DNA from: CADCTP01 sp963849885 | GTDB lineage: Bacteria > Actinomycetota > Actinomycetes > Mycobacteriales > CADCTP01 | Length of the DNA stretch: 64,000 nucleotides | Direction of reading: 5' to 3' | Assembly (NCBI GenBank): GCA_963849885.1 | Contig: CAWKIV010000006.1 | Coordinates: 880,923 to 944,922, forward strand | Shown here: positions 51,294-59,526 of the stretch, piece by piece | Layout: each line of letters begins with the position of its first letter | Position numbering within the stretch: position 1 is the first letter of the stretch | Translations under genes and position numbers: made by a program | Notes under the pieces: generated by a model | The model's database searches: none | Seen by the model: only the letters and a program-made list of their open reading frames with translations | What the model was told of the DNA's origin: nothing

Positions 51294-52082
51294 ATGCACA
51301 GCACCGACGTCTTCGGCCACTACGAGCGCAACCACTGGCGCCTGTCCGATGTGGACTTCGGCGCGATCCGCCGGGACCTGGTGCGCCCGGAGTACGTCAC
51401 CATGGCCCGCAGCTCGGTGATGGGCGAGTCCAACGTGGTCGCCGCGGTGCACGGCTTCCTCAACGAGTTCGTGGACGACTACGACTTCTCCAGCTTCGCG
51501 GTGGTCTGGGGCTACCAGGAGGTGCAGCACCACAACGCCTTCCGGGCCTGGCTGCGGGAGCTGGACGCGGACGTCGACGACGCGCCGGTGGAGGCGATGC
51601 GGGAGCCGTACGCGCCGGGCACCACGCCGAGCGCCACCCTGGCCACCAACATCATCTCCGAGCTGACCGTCAACCACGTCTACAAGAGCCTGGCCCGCTA
51701 CGTCGAGGAGCCGGTGCTGCGGGAGCTGATGTCCAACGCCAGCCGGGACGAGGCCGCGCACGCCCGCGAGTTCATCCACTACTGCCGGGAGCGGCTGCGC
51801 CGGCACCCCGACGAGCTCACCTCGGTGCTGGAGACGCTGTACGTCTACACCGCGGACACCCGGATCAAGCACCCGGTGAGCATGTTCAAGGACAACCTGG
51901 CCGAGCTGCAGGACCACGAGACCATCGACACCGGCTTCGAGCTCTTCCTGGAGCGGGTGGCCGACGCCGGGGAGCTGGCGGAGCTGCAGGCGAAGATCCG
52001 CAAGACCTTCGCCGGGCTGACCGACCTGGACCTGTCCAGCAACTCGCGGGTGCGGCGGGCGCTGGCCGAGCAGCTGGCATGA
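51294..52082 (+). CDS. diiron acyl-ACP desaturase-like protein (ferritin fold), first copy
   Basis: 262 aa soluble four-helix-bundle diiron protein. All ligands expected for an acyl-ACP desaturase are present: Glu45, the pair Glu76/His79 (QEVQHH), Glu123, and Glu153/His156 (DEAAH). This family inserts a cis double bond into an ACP-bound chain, but related proteins hydroxylate or cleave, so chemistry is not certain. ATG 51294 has GAGGAGG upstream. Its stop overlaps the thioesterase start by 4 nt. Confidence 0.82.
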   Translation: MHSTDVFGHYERNHWRLSDVDFGAIRRDLVRPEYVTMARSSVMGESNVVAAVHGFLNEFVDDYDFSSFAVVWGYQEVQHHNAFRAWLRELDADVDDAPVEAMREPYAPGTTPSATLATNIISELTVNHVYKSLARYVEEPVLRELMSNASRDEAAHAREFIHYCRERLRRHPDELTSVLETLYVYTADTRIKHPVSMFKDNLAELQDHETIDTGFELFLERVADAGELAELQAKIRKTFAGLTDLDLSSNSRVRRALAEQLA

Positions 52083-52675
52083 CACCGAGCGAGGGCGAGG
52101 GCTCGCAGCCCTCGCGGACACAGCGCACCCCGATCAGCCCGCCCTGGCTGGTGCTCCCGGACTACCAGTGCTTCGGCTGCTCCCCGCACAACCCGACCGG
52201 GCTGCGGCTGCGCTTCTTCGACACCGCGGACGGCGGGCTGGAGACGCCGCTGGCCTTCGGCCGCGGGCACGAGTCGTACCCCGGCGTGGTGCACGGCGGC
52301 ATCGTGGCCACCGTCTGCGACGAGATCATGGGCAACCTGCTGGTGCTGCGCACCGGCGTCACGCACTTCACGGTCACGCTGCGGACCCGCTTCCTGACCC
52401 CGCTGGCGGTCGGCGCGGCGTACCGGTGCGTGGCCGGGCTCCGGCCGGGGCCGGGTCCGGCCGGCCAGCGGCAGGCGACGGCCGAGGTGCTGGACGGCAC
52501 CGGCGCCACCGTCGCGTCCGCCTCCGGCACCTACCAGCCGGCCTCGGCGGACGCCTCCCGGCAGCACCTCGCGCTGTCCGAGGAGGACCGGCTGCTGCTG
52601 GACGAGGCGATGTCCACTGTGTCCACTGCGTCCCCTGGAGGGGAAGACCACACGAGCGGGAGGGACCGCGGATGA
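52079..52675 (+). CDS. PaaI-like hot-dog thioesterase
   Basis: 198 aa, one hot-dog domain of the PaaI/4HBT type. DYQCFGCSPHNPTGLRLRF is a common thioesterase start, and GVVHGGIVATVCDEIMG carries the catalytic Asp/Glu helix. The C-terminal ~35 residues are polar. ATG 52079 overlaps the previous stop and the stop overlaps the ACP start. It could release the finished acyl chain from the ACP or edit misloaded chains. Confidence 0.85.
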   Translation: MTPSEGEGSQPSRTQRTPISPPWLVLPDYQCFGCSPHNPTGLRLRFFDTADGGLETPLAFGRGHESYPGVVHGGIVATVCDEIMGNLLVLRTGVTHFTVTLRTRFLTPLAVGAAYRCVAGLRPGPGPAGQRQATAEVLDGTGATVASASGTYQPASADASRQHLALSEEDRLLLDEAMSTVSTASPGGEDHTSGRDRG

Positions 52676-52935
52676 CCAGTCGGCAGGAGATCGTGGAGCA
52701 GGTCACGGCGATCGCGGCGAAGGAGACCGGCATCCCGGTCGAGGAGCTGAGCCCGGACCTCGACCTGCGCCAGGTGGAGGGCGTCGACTCGGTGAAGGTG
52801 CTGCGGGTGGTGGCCCGGATCGAGCGCGACCACGACATCGAGCTGTCCGACGAGCAGGTCTTCTCCTTCGCCTCGGTGTCCGACGTCGCCGACGCCGTGC
52901 TGGCGGCGCTGCGGACGGCGGACGCGGCCCCGTGA
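52672..52935 (+). CDS. acyl carrier protein
   Basis: 87 aa stand-alone acyl carrier protein. The phosphopantetheine attachment Ser40 sits in GVDSVKVLRV, as in the DSL-type motif. Helix I and the acidic helix II are as expected. A dedicated ACP between a FAAL and the desaturases supports chain modification on a carrier. Coupled on both sides by 4-nt overlaps. Confidence 0.93.
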   Translation: MTSRQEIVEQVTAIAAKETGIPVEELSPDLDLRQVEGVDSVKVLRVVARIERDHDIELSDEQVFSFASVSDVADAVLAALRTADAAP

Positions 52936-53779
52936 CGACCGCTCCCGGGGCGCCACCGCCGACACCAACCAGCACTACGACCAGGACCCGCGGATCTTCA
53001 CCCTGTTCCTGGACGAGTCGCACAAGTACAGCTCGGCGCTGTACGGCTCCCCGGACGAGTCGCTGGACGCCGCGCAGCGCCGCAAGCTGCACTTCGTGGC
53101 CGACCGGCTCGGCCTGCGCGGCGGCGAGCGGCTGCTGGACATCGGCTGCGGCTGGGGGTCGCTGATCCTGTTCATGGCGGCCGAGTACGGCTGCCGCACG
53201 GTCGGCATCAGCCCGGCGCCCCGGCAGCACGAGCACATCGCGGCCCGGGCGGCCGAGCGCGGGCTGACCGACCGGGTGCGGACGCTGGTCGGCCACGTCG
53301 AGGAGCTGGAGCTGCCGGCCGGTGGCTTCGACGCGGTCACCATGCTCGGCTCGATCGTGCACATGCCCGACCTGGACGGGGTCTTCGCCACCTGCCGGCG
53401 GGTGCTGCGCCGCGGCGGCCGGCTCTACGTGTCGGAGAGCTGCTTCCGCAACGAGGCGGCCCGGGAGCGCTTCGGCGACCGCAGCGGCACCGCGTACGTC
53501 CGGGACGCCATCTTCGGCTGGGGGGACATGCGGCCGCTGTCCCGGCTGGTCAGGGCGGCCGAGGACGCCGGCTTCTCGCTGGTCGCGCTCGACGACCTGA
53601 CCGACCACTACCGCCGCACGATCGAGGACTGGGTGTCCAACGTGGACCGCAACGCGGACCGGCTGGACGCGGTCGAGCCCGGCCTGGCCGACCGGCTGCG
53701 CCGCTACCTGCACACCGCGAACGCCGGCTGGGGCTACACCACCAAGCACTACGCGCTCACCTGCCAGCGGAGCCGATGA
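52932..53779 (+). CDS. cyclopropane-fatty-acid-synthase-like methyltransferase, apparently frameshifted near its start
   Basis: SAM-dependent methyltransferase related to cyclopropane fatty acid synthases. The conserved core runs in one frame from about 52961 (TADTNQHYDQDPRIFTLF, then HKYSSALYG) through motif I (LLDIGCGWGSL) and the C-terminal YRRTIEDWVSNVDRNADRL to the stop at 53779. That frame has no start codon until GTG 53096, which would remove about 45 conserved residues. The natural start, GTG 52932, overlaps the ACP stop but lies in another frame (VTTAPG). A missing G in the GGGG run at 52947-52950 would join them. The enzyme likely methylates or cyclopropanates an unsaturated ACP-bound chain. 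Confidence 0.78.
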
Positions 53780-54630
53780 TGACGACGGACGGTCAGGTGC
53801 ACGGCCCGCTGCTGCCGCCGGCGGAGATGGACGCGGCGGTGGCGGCCTTCCTGCGCTCCTCCCCGCCGCAGCGGCGGTGGAACGTGGAGACCGACATCGA
53901 CTACGCCGCCGCCGACGCCGGCCGGCTGACCGAGGGCGAGCGGTCCGCGGTCCGCTTCGTCAGCCTGATCGAGGACCACCTGCCCGGCTACTTCGCCCTC
54001 TACCGCCGGCACTTCCCGGTCGACGACACGGTGGACCGGCCGACGTACGTGCACAACCGCGAGCTCTACCACTTCACCGTGCGGTGGGCCGACGAGGAGG
54101 ACTCGCACGCGCTGGCGCTGACCCGCTACCAGGTCGCGGCCGGGCTGGCCGGCTTCGACGCGGTGCGGGACGAGCTCGCCGAGGAGGGCCGCAAGGAGTT
54201 CCGGCTGCCGTACGGGCAGGCGGTGCAGTTCTTCACCTACCCGCTGGTCCAGGAGAAGGCGACCCAGCTCTACTACCAGCACCTCCGGCAGGTGGTCGGC
54301 GACCCGGTGCTGGCCGGGCTGCTCGGCCGGCTCAGCCGGGACGAGGCCCGGCACTTCACCTTCTTCGCCGACGTGGTCAGCCGCTACCTGCGCCGGTACG
54401 GCGACGCGGTGGTGGAGCCGATCCGCGAGGTGGTGGCCGACTTCCGGATGCCGCTCGCGGACACCCTGCGCGGCTACTGGCGGTGGGCGCTGAAGATCGC
54501 CGACACCGCCGCGTACGACCACACCGAGGCGTACGACGCGCTGGTGCAGGTGGTGGAGCGGGCGGTGGACGCGCGCACCGACCGGGTGGACGAGCTGCTC
54601 CGCTTCGTCCGGGCCTGCGCGGCGGCCTGA
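53776..54630 (+). CDS. diiron acyl-ACP desaturase-like protein (ferritin fold), second copy
   Basis: 284 aa, same fold as the protein at 51294 but clearly divergent in sequence. The complete ligand set is Glu66, Glu108/His111 (DEEDSH), Glu160 and Glu190/His193 (DEARH). Start ATGATG at 53776 overlaps the methyltransferase stop. Two different diiron enzymes in one cluster suggest two regiospecific oxidations. Last intact gene of the cluster. Confidence 0.82.
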   Translation: MMTTDGQVHGPLLPPAEMDAAVAAFLRSSPPQRRWNVETDIDYAAADAGRLTEGERSAVRFVSLIEDHLPGYFALYRRHFPVDDTVDRPTYVHNRELYHFTVRWADEEDSHALALTRYQVAAGLAGFDAVRDELAEEGRKEFRLPYGQAVQFFTYPLVQEKATQLYYQHLRQVVGDPVLAGLLGRLSRDEARHFTFFADVVSRYLRRYGDAVVEPIREVVADFRMPLADTLRGYWRWALKIADTAAYDHTEAYDALVQVVERAVDARTDRVDELLRFVRACAAA

Positions 54631-54697
54631 CCCCGGACTGATGTCGCAAACTGCGGTTTAGTAGTCAACCTTGGTGCCACTGGCCCGCGCCAGCAGC

Positions 54698-55108
54698 CGA
54701 CGGGGAAGAGGTGGCGCCCGTACGGGCGGGCTGGGCGCTGGTCGGCGACGCCGGCTACCAAGGACCCGGTCACCGCGCTGGGCATGTCGGACGCGTTCCG
54801 GGACACCGAGCTGCTGGTCGAGGCGCTGGACGAGGCGCTGTCGGGCCGCCGGGGCGAGGACGAGGCGCTGGCCGGCTACGAGCGGCGGCGCAACGAGGCG
54901 GCCAGCCGCTCTACGACACACCGTGGAGCAGGCCCACTTCCGGCCGCTGCCGCCGGAGCGCGTCGTGCTGCTGCGGGCGCTGCAGCACGACGAGGTCAAC
55001 CGGACCCGCTTCTTCGGCGTGCTCGCCGGCAGCGTGCCGCTGGCCGACTTCTACGCCGACCCGCTCGGCCGCGGCGCCGCCACCCCGGCCGGGGCGGCCG
55101 CCGGCTGA
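54698..55108 (+). pseudogene. remnant of an FAD-dependent monooxygenase (C-terminal part)
   Basis: Pieces of a PHBH-type FAD monooxygenase are readable in succession in three frames: AGWALVGDAGY (FAD site, near 54728), KDPVTALGMSDAFRDTELL (54760-54810) to GYERRRNEAA, and TVEQAHFRPLPPERVVLLRA to DFYADPLG ending at 55108. The conserved GDAG...GMSDAFRD arrangement is the C-terminal FAD-binding motif. At least two, probably three, frame breaks and loss of the N-terminal two thirds make it non-functional. It may be a discarded tailoring gene of the cluster just upstream. Confidence 0.75.
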
Positions 55109-55117
55109 CCCGGTCGG

Positions 55118-55702
55118 TCAGCCGGACGCGGGTGTCCAGGCCGGGTCGCGGCCGGCCAGGCCGAGCGCCCGGTGCAGCGGCGGCGCGTCCGCCGGCACCG
55201 GCACCACCGGGCCGAACAGGCCCTCCCGGCCGGCCGCGTTCTCCGGCTTGGCCGTCTCGGTGGTGAAGTCCAGCACCGCGGCGGTGCTGGCCGGGTCGCA
55301 GCGGAACTCCTGGCCGGTGGCCCGGGCCAGGTCCCAGCCGTGCAGCACCAGCTCGTCCAGCGCGACCGTGCCCATCGCCGCGGCCGGCATCGTCACGCCG
55401 CCGGCCTCGGTCATGCCCTCCCACGCGGCCGGCTCCCGCCAGGCCGCGGCCAGCTCGTCCAGCCGGCGGGGCAGCTCGTCACGCCAGCCCGGGTCGAGGT
55501 CGTCCGCGCTGGACGACGGCGGCCGTGACCCGCCCTCCGGCGGCGTCTTGCGAGCCGCCCAGGTGAAGGCCAGCGTGAGCCCCATCAGGTGGTCCAGCAG
55601 CTGGGCCAGCGGGATGTCGGACGGGGTCGGCCGGCCCAGGTCGTCCGGCACGCCGTCGAGCAGCCGGGCCACCTCCCGGGCGGCCGGGTGCAGGTCGAGC
55701 AC
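55118..55702 (-). CDS. TIGR03086-family (DinB/mycothiol-like) metal-binding protein
   Basis: 194 aa helical protein of the maleylpyruvate-isomerase-N/TIGR03086 group. Candidate metal ligands: His in LLDHLMGLT, and His and Asp in DELVLHGWDLARATGQ, a hallmark of the family. Members of the wider family use mycothiol in actinomycetes; this one is uncharacterised. GTG 55702 has AGGAGG 6 nt upstream. It is 9 nt downstream of rmlA and probably co-transcribed. Confidence 0.85.
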   Translation of the reverse strand: MLDLHPAAREVARLLDGVPDDLGRPTPSDIPLAQLLDHLMGLTLAFTWAARKTPPEGGSRPPSSSADDLDPGWRDELPRRLDELAAAWREPAAWEGMTEAGGVTMPAAAMGTVALDELVLHGWDLARATGQEFRCDPASTAAVLDFTTETAKPENAAGREGLFGPVVPVPADAPPLHRALGLAGRDPAWTPASG

Positions 55703-55711
55703 AGCAGCCTC

Positions 55712-56581
55712 CTACCGGGGCTCGTCGAGGAGCTGGAGCAGGTAGCTGCCGTAGCCGCTCTTGAGCAGCGGCTCGGCCAGCTTCTCCAGCTGGGAGTCGT
55801 CGATCAGGCCGGCCCGCCAGGCCACCTCCTCGACGCAGCCGATCTTGAGGCCCTGCCGGTGCTCGACCAGCCGGACGAACTCGGCCGCCTGCAGCAGCCC
55901 GTCGTACGTCCCGGCGTCCAGCCAGGCGGTGCCCCGGTCCAGCGCGGAGACGTGCAGCTCGCCCATCCCCAGGTACGCCTCGTTGACCGCGGTGATCTCC
56001 AGCTCGCCGCGGGCGCTCGGGGTGACCTGGCGGGCGATGCCGGGCGCCCGGTTGTCGTAGAAGTAGAGCCCGGGCACCGCGTACGGCGACTTCGGCACCG
56101 CCGGCTTCTCCTCGATGGACAGCGCCCGGCCGGTCTCGTCGAACTCGACGACGCCGTAGCCGGTGGTGTCCGCGACCCGGTGCGCGAAGATGCGGGCGCC
56201 CTCCACCTCGGTCAGCTCGCCGAGGTGCCGGCCGAGCCCGACGCCGTAGAAGAGGTTGTCGCCGAGGATGAGGGCGATCGCGTCGTCGCCGGTGAAGTCC
56301 TCGCCGATGATCAGCGCCTGGGCCAGGCCGGCCGGCCGCTCCTGCACCGCGTAGTCCAGCCGCAGGCCCCACTGGGCGCCGTCGCCGAGCAGCTGCCGGT
56401 ATTGCCCCTGGTCGGCCGGCGTGGTGATGATCAGGATCTCCCGCAGCCCGGCCATGATCAGCGTGGACAGCGGGTAGTAGATCATCGGCTTGTCGTAGAC
56501 CGGCAGCAGCTGCTTGCTCACCGCCCGGGTGATCGGCCAGAGCCGGGTGCCGCTGCCGCCGGAGAGCACGATGCCACGCAT
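55712..56581 (-). CDS. rmlA: glucose-1-phosphate thymidylyltransferase (RmlA)
   Basis: Makes dTDP-glucose from glucose 1-phosphate and dTTP, the first step to dTDP-L-rhamnose and other deoxysugars. 289 aa, normal length. Nucleotide site GGSGTRLWP (8-16), SKQLLPVYDKPMIYYPLS, catalytic-region Asp in LGDNLFYG, and GTAWLDAGT are all as in RmlA. No rmlB, C or D is in the window. ATG 56581 lies 8 nt after TAGACT with no Shine-Dalgarno, so the message may be nearly leaderless. Confidence 0.96.
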   Translation of the reverse strand: MRGIVLSGGSGTRLWPITRAVSKQLLPVYDKPMIYYPLSTLIMAGLREILIITTPADQGQYRQLLGDGAQWGLRLDYAVQERPAGLAQALIIGEDFTGDDAIALILGDNLFYGVGLGRHLGELTEVEGARIFAHRVADTTGYGVVEFDETGRALSIEEKPAVPKSPYAVPGLYFYDNRAPGIARQVTPSARGELEITAVNEAYLGMGELHVSALDRGTAWLDAGTYDGLLQAAEFVRLVEHRQGLKIGCVEEVAWRAGLIDDSQLEKLAEPLLKSGYGSYLLQLLDEPR

Positions 56582-56705
56582 GGCGGCGCAGTCTACCGCC
56601 GGCCCGGTCCCGCCCCGGCCGGGCGAGCCTGGCCGCCGCCCAGCCCGGACTGTACGGTCGAGGCGTGCTTCAGGTGCCGGTGGTGCACCCGGACCGGGGC
56701 CGCCG

Positions 56706-57632
56706 GTGACCGGGCACGGGCATGTCCACGCGCCCGGTCCCGACCCGGCGGCGGACCGGCGCCGGCTGCTGCTCGTCCTGCTGATCACCGCGGCGGTGCT
56801 GGTCGCCGAGGTGGTCGGCGCGGCGCTGTCCGGCAGCCTGGCGCTGCTCGCCGACGCCGGCCACATGCTCACCGACACCGCCGGCCTGCTGATCGCCTAC
56901 CTCGCCGCCACCCTGGCCACCCGCCCGGCCAGCGGCCGGCGGACCTGGGGCTACCAGCGGGCCGAGGTGCTCGCGGCCACCCTGCAGGCGGCGATCCTGC
57001 TCGCGGTCGGCGTCTACGTGCTGGTCGAGGGCATCCGCCGGCTGGCCGAGCCGCCGGAGGTGTCCGGCACCGCGATGCTGGTCTTCGGCGCGATCGGGCT
57101 GGCCGGCAACCTGGTCGGGATCGGCCTGCTGCTCCGGTCCCGGCACCACAGCCTCAACCTCAGGGCCGCGTTCCTCGAGGTGGTCAACGACGCCCTCGGC
57201 TCGGTCGCGGTGCTGGTCGCCGCGCTGGTCATCACGCTGACCGGCTGGCAGCGGGCGGACGCGGTGGTGTCCATCCTGATCGGGCTGCTCATCCTGCCGC
57301 GCACCGTGGTGCTGTTGCGGGAGACGACCGACGTGCTGCTGGAGAGCGCCCCCCGCGAGCTCGACCTGGGCCAGGTCCGCGCCCACCTGCTCTCCGTCGA
57401 GCACGTGCGCGCGGTGCACGACCTGCACGCCACCCGGATCGCCAGCCAGCTGCCGGTGCTGACCGCGCACGTGGTGGTGGACGACTCGTGCTTCACCGAC
57501 GGGCACGCCCCGCAGATGCTCGACCAGCTGCAGAGCTGCCTGGCCAGCCACTTCCCGGTGTCGATCGAGCACTCCACCTTCCAGCTGGAGCCGGCCAGCC
57601 ACGCCGACCACGAGCACGCCGCGCACCCCTGA
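56706..57632 (+). CDS. cation diffusion facilitator (zinc/cadmium efflux)
   Basis: 308 aa CDF transporter. Six transmembrane segments, a His-containing N-terminus (GHGHVHAPG) and His-rich C-terminus (HADHEHAAH). The first metal site in helix 2 is ADAGHMLTDTAG (HxxxD). The matching helix-5 site reads EVVNDALGS (Glu at the place of the usual His). The C-terminal cytoplasmic domain is present. Proton-driven Zn/Cd/Co efflux is the family role. GTG 56706 is used; the His-poor upstream extension lacks homology. Divergent from rmlA. Confidence 0.93.
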   Translation: MTGHGHVHAPGPDPAADRRRLLLVLLITAAVLVAEVVGAALSGSLALLADAGHMLTDTAGLLIAYLAATLATRPASGRRTWGYQRAEVLAATLQAAILLAVGVYVLVEGIRRLAEPPEVSGTAMLVFGAIGLAGNLVGIGLLLRSRHHSLNLRAAFLEVVNDALGSVAVLVAALVITLTGWQRADAVVSILIGLLILPRTVVLLRETTDVLLESAPRELDLGQVRAHLLSVEHVRAVHDLHATRIASQLPVLTAHVVVDDSCFTDGHAPQMLDQLQSCLASHFPVSIEHSTFQLEPASHADHEHAAHP

Positions 57633-57638
57633 CCGGGT

Positions 57639-58418
57639 GTGTCCGCAGTGGACGGCGTCCGCCGCTATCTCGCCGACCTCGTCGCCGCCGCCCGCGGCGT
57701 GCTCGGCGACGACCTGGTCGGCGCGTACGCGGCCGGCTCGCTCGCGCTGGCCGCGTACGTCCCCGGCCGCAGCGACGTCGACGTGGCCCTGGTCAGCGCC
57801 GGTGCGCTGGACCTCGACCGCAAGCGCGCGCTGGTCGCCCGGCTCCGGCACGAGGCGCTGCCGTGTCCGGCCCGAGGGCTGGAGCTGGTGGCCTACCGGC
57901 GCGACGTCGCGGCCTCCGGCACCCCGGAGCCGGGCTACGAGGTGGAGCTGAACGGCGGGGCGCGGATGCCCTTCCTGGCCACCTACGACCCGGCGGACCG
58001 GCCGGCCGCGGACGGCCGCTTCTGGTACGGGCTGGACCGCAGCATCCTGCACCAGAGCGGCCGCGTCCTGCTCGGCCCGCCCGCGCCGCAGGTCTTCGCC
58101 GACCTGACGCCGGCCGACCTGCGCCGGCTGCTGGTCGACGCCCTCACCTGGTGGATGGCCGTCCCGACCCCGGCCGGCGACGAGCCGGCGCCCGGCGCGG
58201 AGGACGCCGTGCTCGGCGCCTGCCGCTCGCTGGTCCGGGTCCGGGACGGCGTCTGGCTGTCCAAGGCCGCCGCCGGCGAGCGGCTCGTCGCCGCCGGCGA
58301 CCCGGCCGCCCCGCTGCTCACCCAGGCCCTCGTGGCCCGGCGCGGCGGCACCCCGCCGAGCGGCCCGGCGGCCCGGGCCTTCCAGGCCCGGGTCCGCGCC
58401 GAGATCGCCCGCGGTTAG
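57639..58418 (+). CDS. AadA-like nucleotidyltransferase (DUF4111)
   Basis: 259 aa. N-terminal nucleotidyltransferase domain with AGSLALAAYVPGRSDVDVAL (GS...DxD, the catalytic Asp pair), then a helical C-terminal domain as in AadA (WWMAVPTP; AVLGACRSLVRVRDGVWLSKAAA). AadA adenylylates streptomycin and spectinomycin; environmental members may use other substrates, so resistance is only possible. GTG start 6 nt after the CDF stop, probably one transcript. Confidence 0.8.
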   Translation: MSAVDGVRRYLADLVAAARGVLGDDLVGAYAAGSLALAAYVPGRSDVDVALVSAGALDLDRKRALVARLRHEALPCPARGLELVAYRRDVAASGTPEPGYEVELNGGARMPFLATYDPADRPAADGRFWYGLDRSILHQSGRVLLGPPAPQVFADLTPADLRRLLVDALTWWMAVPTPAGDEPAPGAEDAVLGACRSLVRVRDGVWLSKAAAGERLVAAGDPAAPLLTQALVARRGGTPPSGPAARAFQARVRAEIARG

Positions 58419-58490
58419 GTCTCGCGGGGACGGAGCCGCCGAGAGCCGGGCCCGGCTGGGACGAGCCGGACCCGGCATCCGCGGCCCCGG

Positions 58491-58740
58491 TCAGGACACC
58501 GAGACCACACCCTTCGGCGTGCCCAGCCCGGTCGGCCCGTCGTAGCCGGGCAGGCCGGTGCACAGGTAGTCCCGCCGCAGTAGCCGTTGGAGCCGCCGAC
58601 CACGTCCCGCAGCGTGCCCGGGCGGGCGTAGAACCGCCGGGCGGTGCCGTACCGGGACGGGTCCGGGCCGAGCGCGACGACGCCGGCCACGAACGGGTTC
58701 GCCGCGCTGGTGCCGCCGATCACCAGCCAGCCGGCCGCTG
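58491..58740 (-). pseudogene. C-terminal fragment of a secreted S8/S53-type serine protease
   Basis: The minus strand reads WLVIGGTSAANPFVAGVVAL, the active-site Ser region (GTSAA), then ARPGTLRDVVGGSNGYCGG; after one frame break the frame continues YLCTGLPGYDGPTGLGTP to a stop at 58491. This is the end of a subtilisin/sedolisin-like extracellular protease. The N-terminal part, with the other catalytic residues, is absent. A deletion of one nucleotide near 58570 explains the break. Confidence 0.7.
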
Positions 58741-58847
58741 GGCGCTACAAGGTTGGCATCACCCGGCGCGGCTGGCCGAACCCGGACCCTCGGCGCAGGC
58801 GGACACCCCGACCGTCGGACCGGGCCGTACGGTGTGCGGTTCGGCGC

Positions 58848-59498
58848 TCAGTCCCGGCCCTGCCAGGTGGCGATGTCCACCTCGTTGCCCTCGGCGTCCG
58901 CGAGCGCCCACCAGGACGGCGCGTTGGCGTCGCTGACCAGCCGGCCGCCGGCGGCGAGCGCGGCCGCGACCCGGGCCTCGGCCTGGTCGTGCGGCAGCGA
59001 CAGGTCGACGTGGATGCGGTTGCGCTGCGGCCGCGGCGCGTCCATGTCCTGGAACCACAGCGCCGGCCCGCGGGCGTGCGGGTCGACCAGGTCCTCGTCG
59101 CCGACCGGCAGGTAGCCGAGCACCGCCCGCCAGAACGGCATGACGTCCGCGCTGACCAGCGCGTCGATCGTGAGCTGCAGGTGCTGCAGGACCGCCGGGT
59201 CGGCCGGCACGCCCTGCTCCCGGGCCGCCACCGAGATCCGCCGGGCCAGCTCGACGTCGCGGGCGGTCAGCCCGCGCCCGGCCTGCCGCAGCCGCACCGT
59301 CACCCCGTCCGGCCGCAGGTCGACGTCCGGGTAGTGGTCCACCTCCCGCGCCGCCGCGGCGATGGCGCCCACCAGCGCCGCCCCGGCCCCGAACGACCCG
59401 GTCCGGTAGAACGCCAGCGGCCCGGAGAAGAGCACCCGCCAGTCCCCGAGGTCGTCCGCCTCGCTGAACTCCCGCGCCGTGACCCGCCCGTCGTCCAC
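58848..59498 (-). CDS. fused pterin-4a-carbinolamine dehydratase-like and VOC domain protein
   Basis: 216 aa. Residues ~20-95 look like a PhhB/DCoH-type dehydratase domain (EVDHYPDVDLRPDGVTVRLR, GLTARDVELARRIS); residues ~105-216 form a glyoxalase-like VOC domain ending ALADAEGNEVDIATW. The catalytic His set of PCD enzymes is partly present (DHYPDVDL). Such fusions are known as uncharacterised proteins in actinomycetes. GTG 59498 follows TAGGTT after 8 nt. Confidence 0.8.
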   Translation of the reverse strand: MDDGRVTAREFSEADDLGDWRVLFSGPLAFYRTGSFGAGAALVGAIAAAAREVDHYPDVDLRPDGVTVRLRQAGRGLTARDVELARRISVAAREQGVPADPAVLQHLQLTIDALVSADVMPFWRAVLGYLPVGDEDLVDPHARGPALWFQDMDAPRPQRNRIHVDLSLPHDQAEARVAAALAAGGRLVSDANAPSWWALADAEGNEVDIATWQGRD

Positions 59499-59526
59499 GG
59501 CCGGTCAACCTACTCCGCGGCGCGGC

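Noticed and set aside
52932..53165. 77-codon frame beginning at the ACP stop as a separate small gene
   Set aside because: Only its first few residues make sense (VTTAPG); the rest is Thr/Ser/Arg-rich out-of-frame translation of the methyltransferase body.
54784..55266. 160-codon frame as an intact gene
   Set aside because: Only its first ~45 residues match the monooxygenase; the rest is read in the wrong frame. It belongs to the pseudogene.
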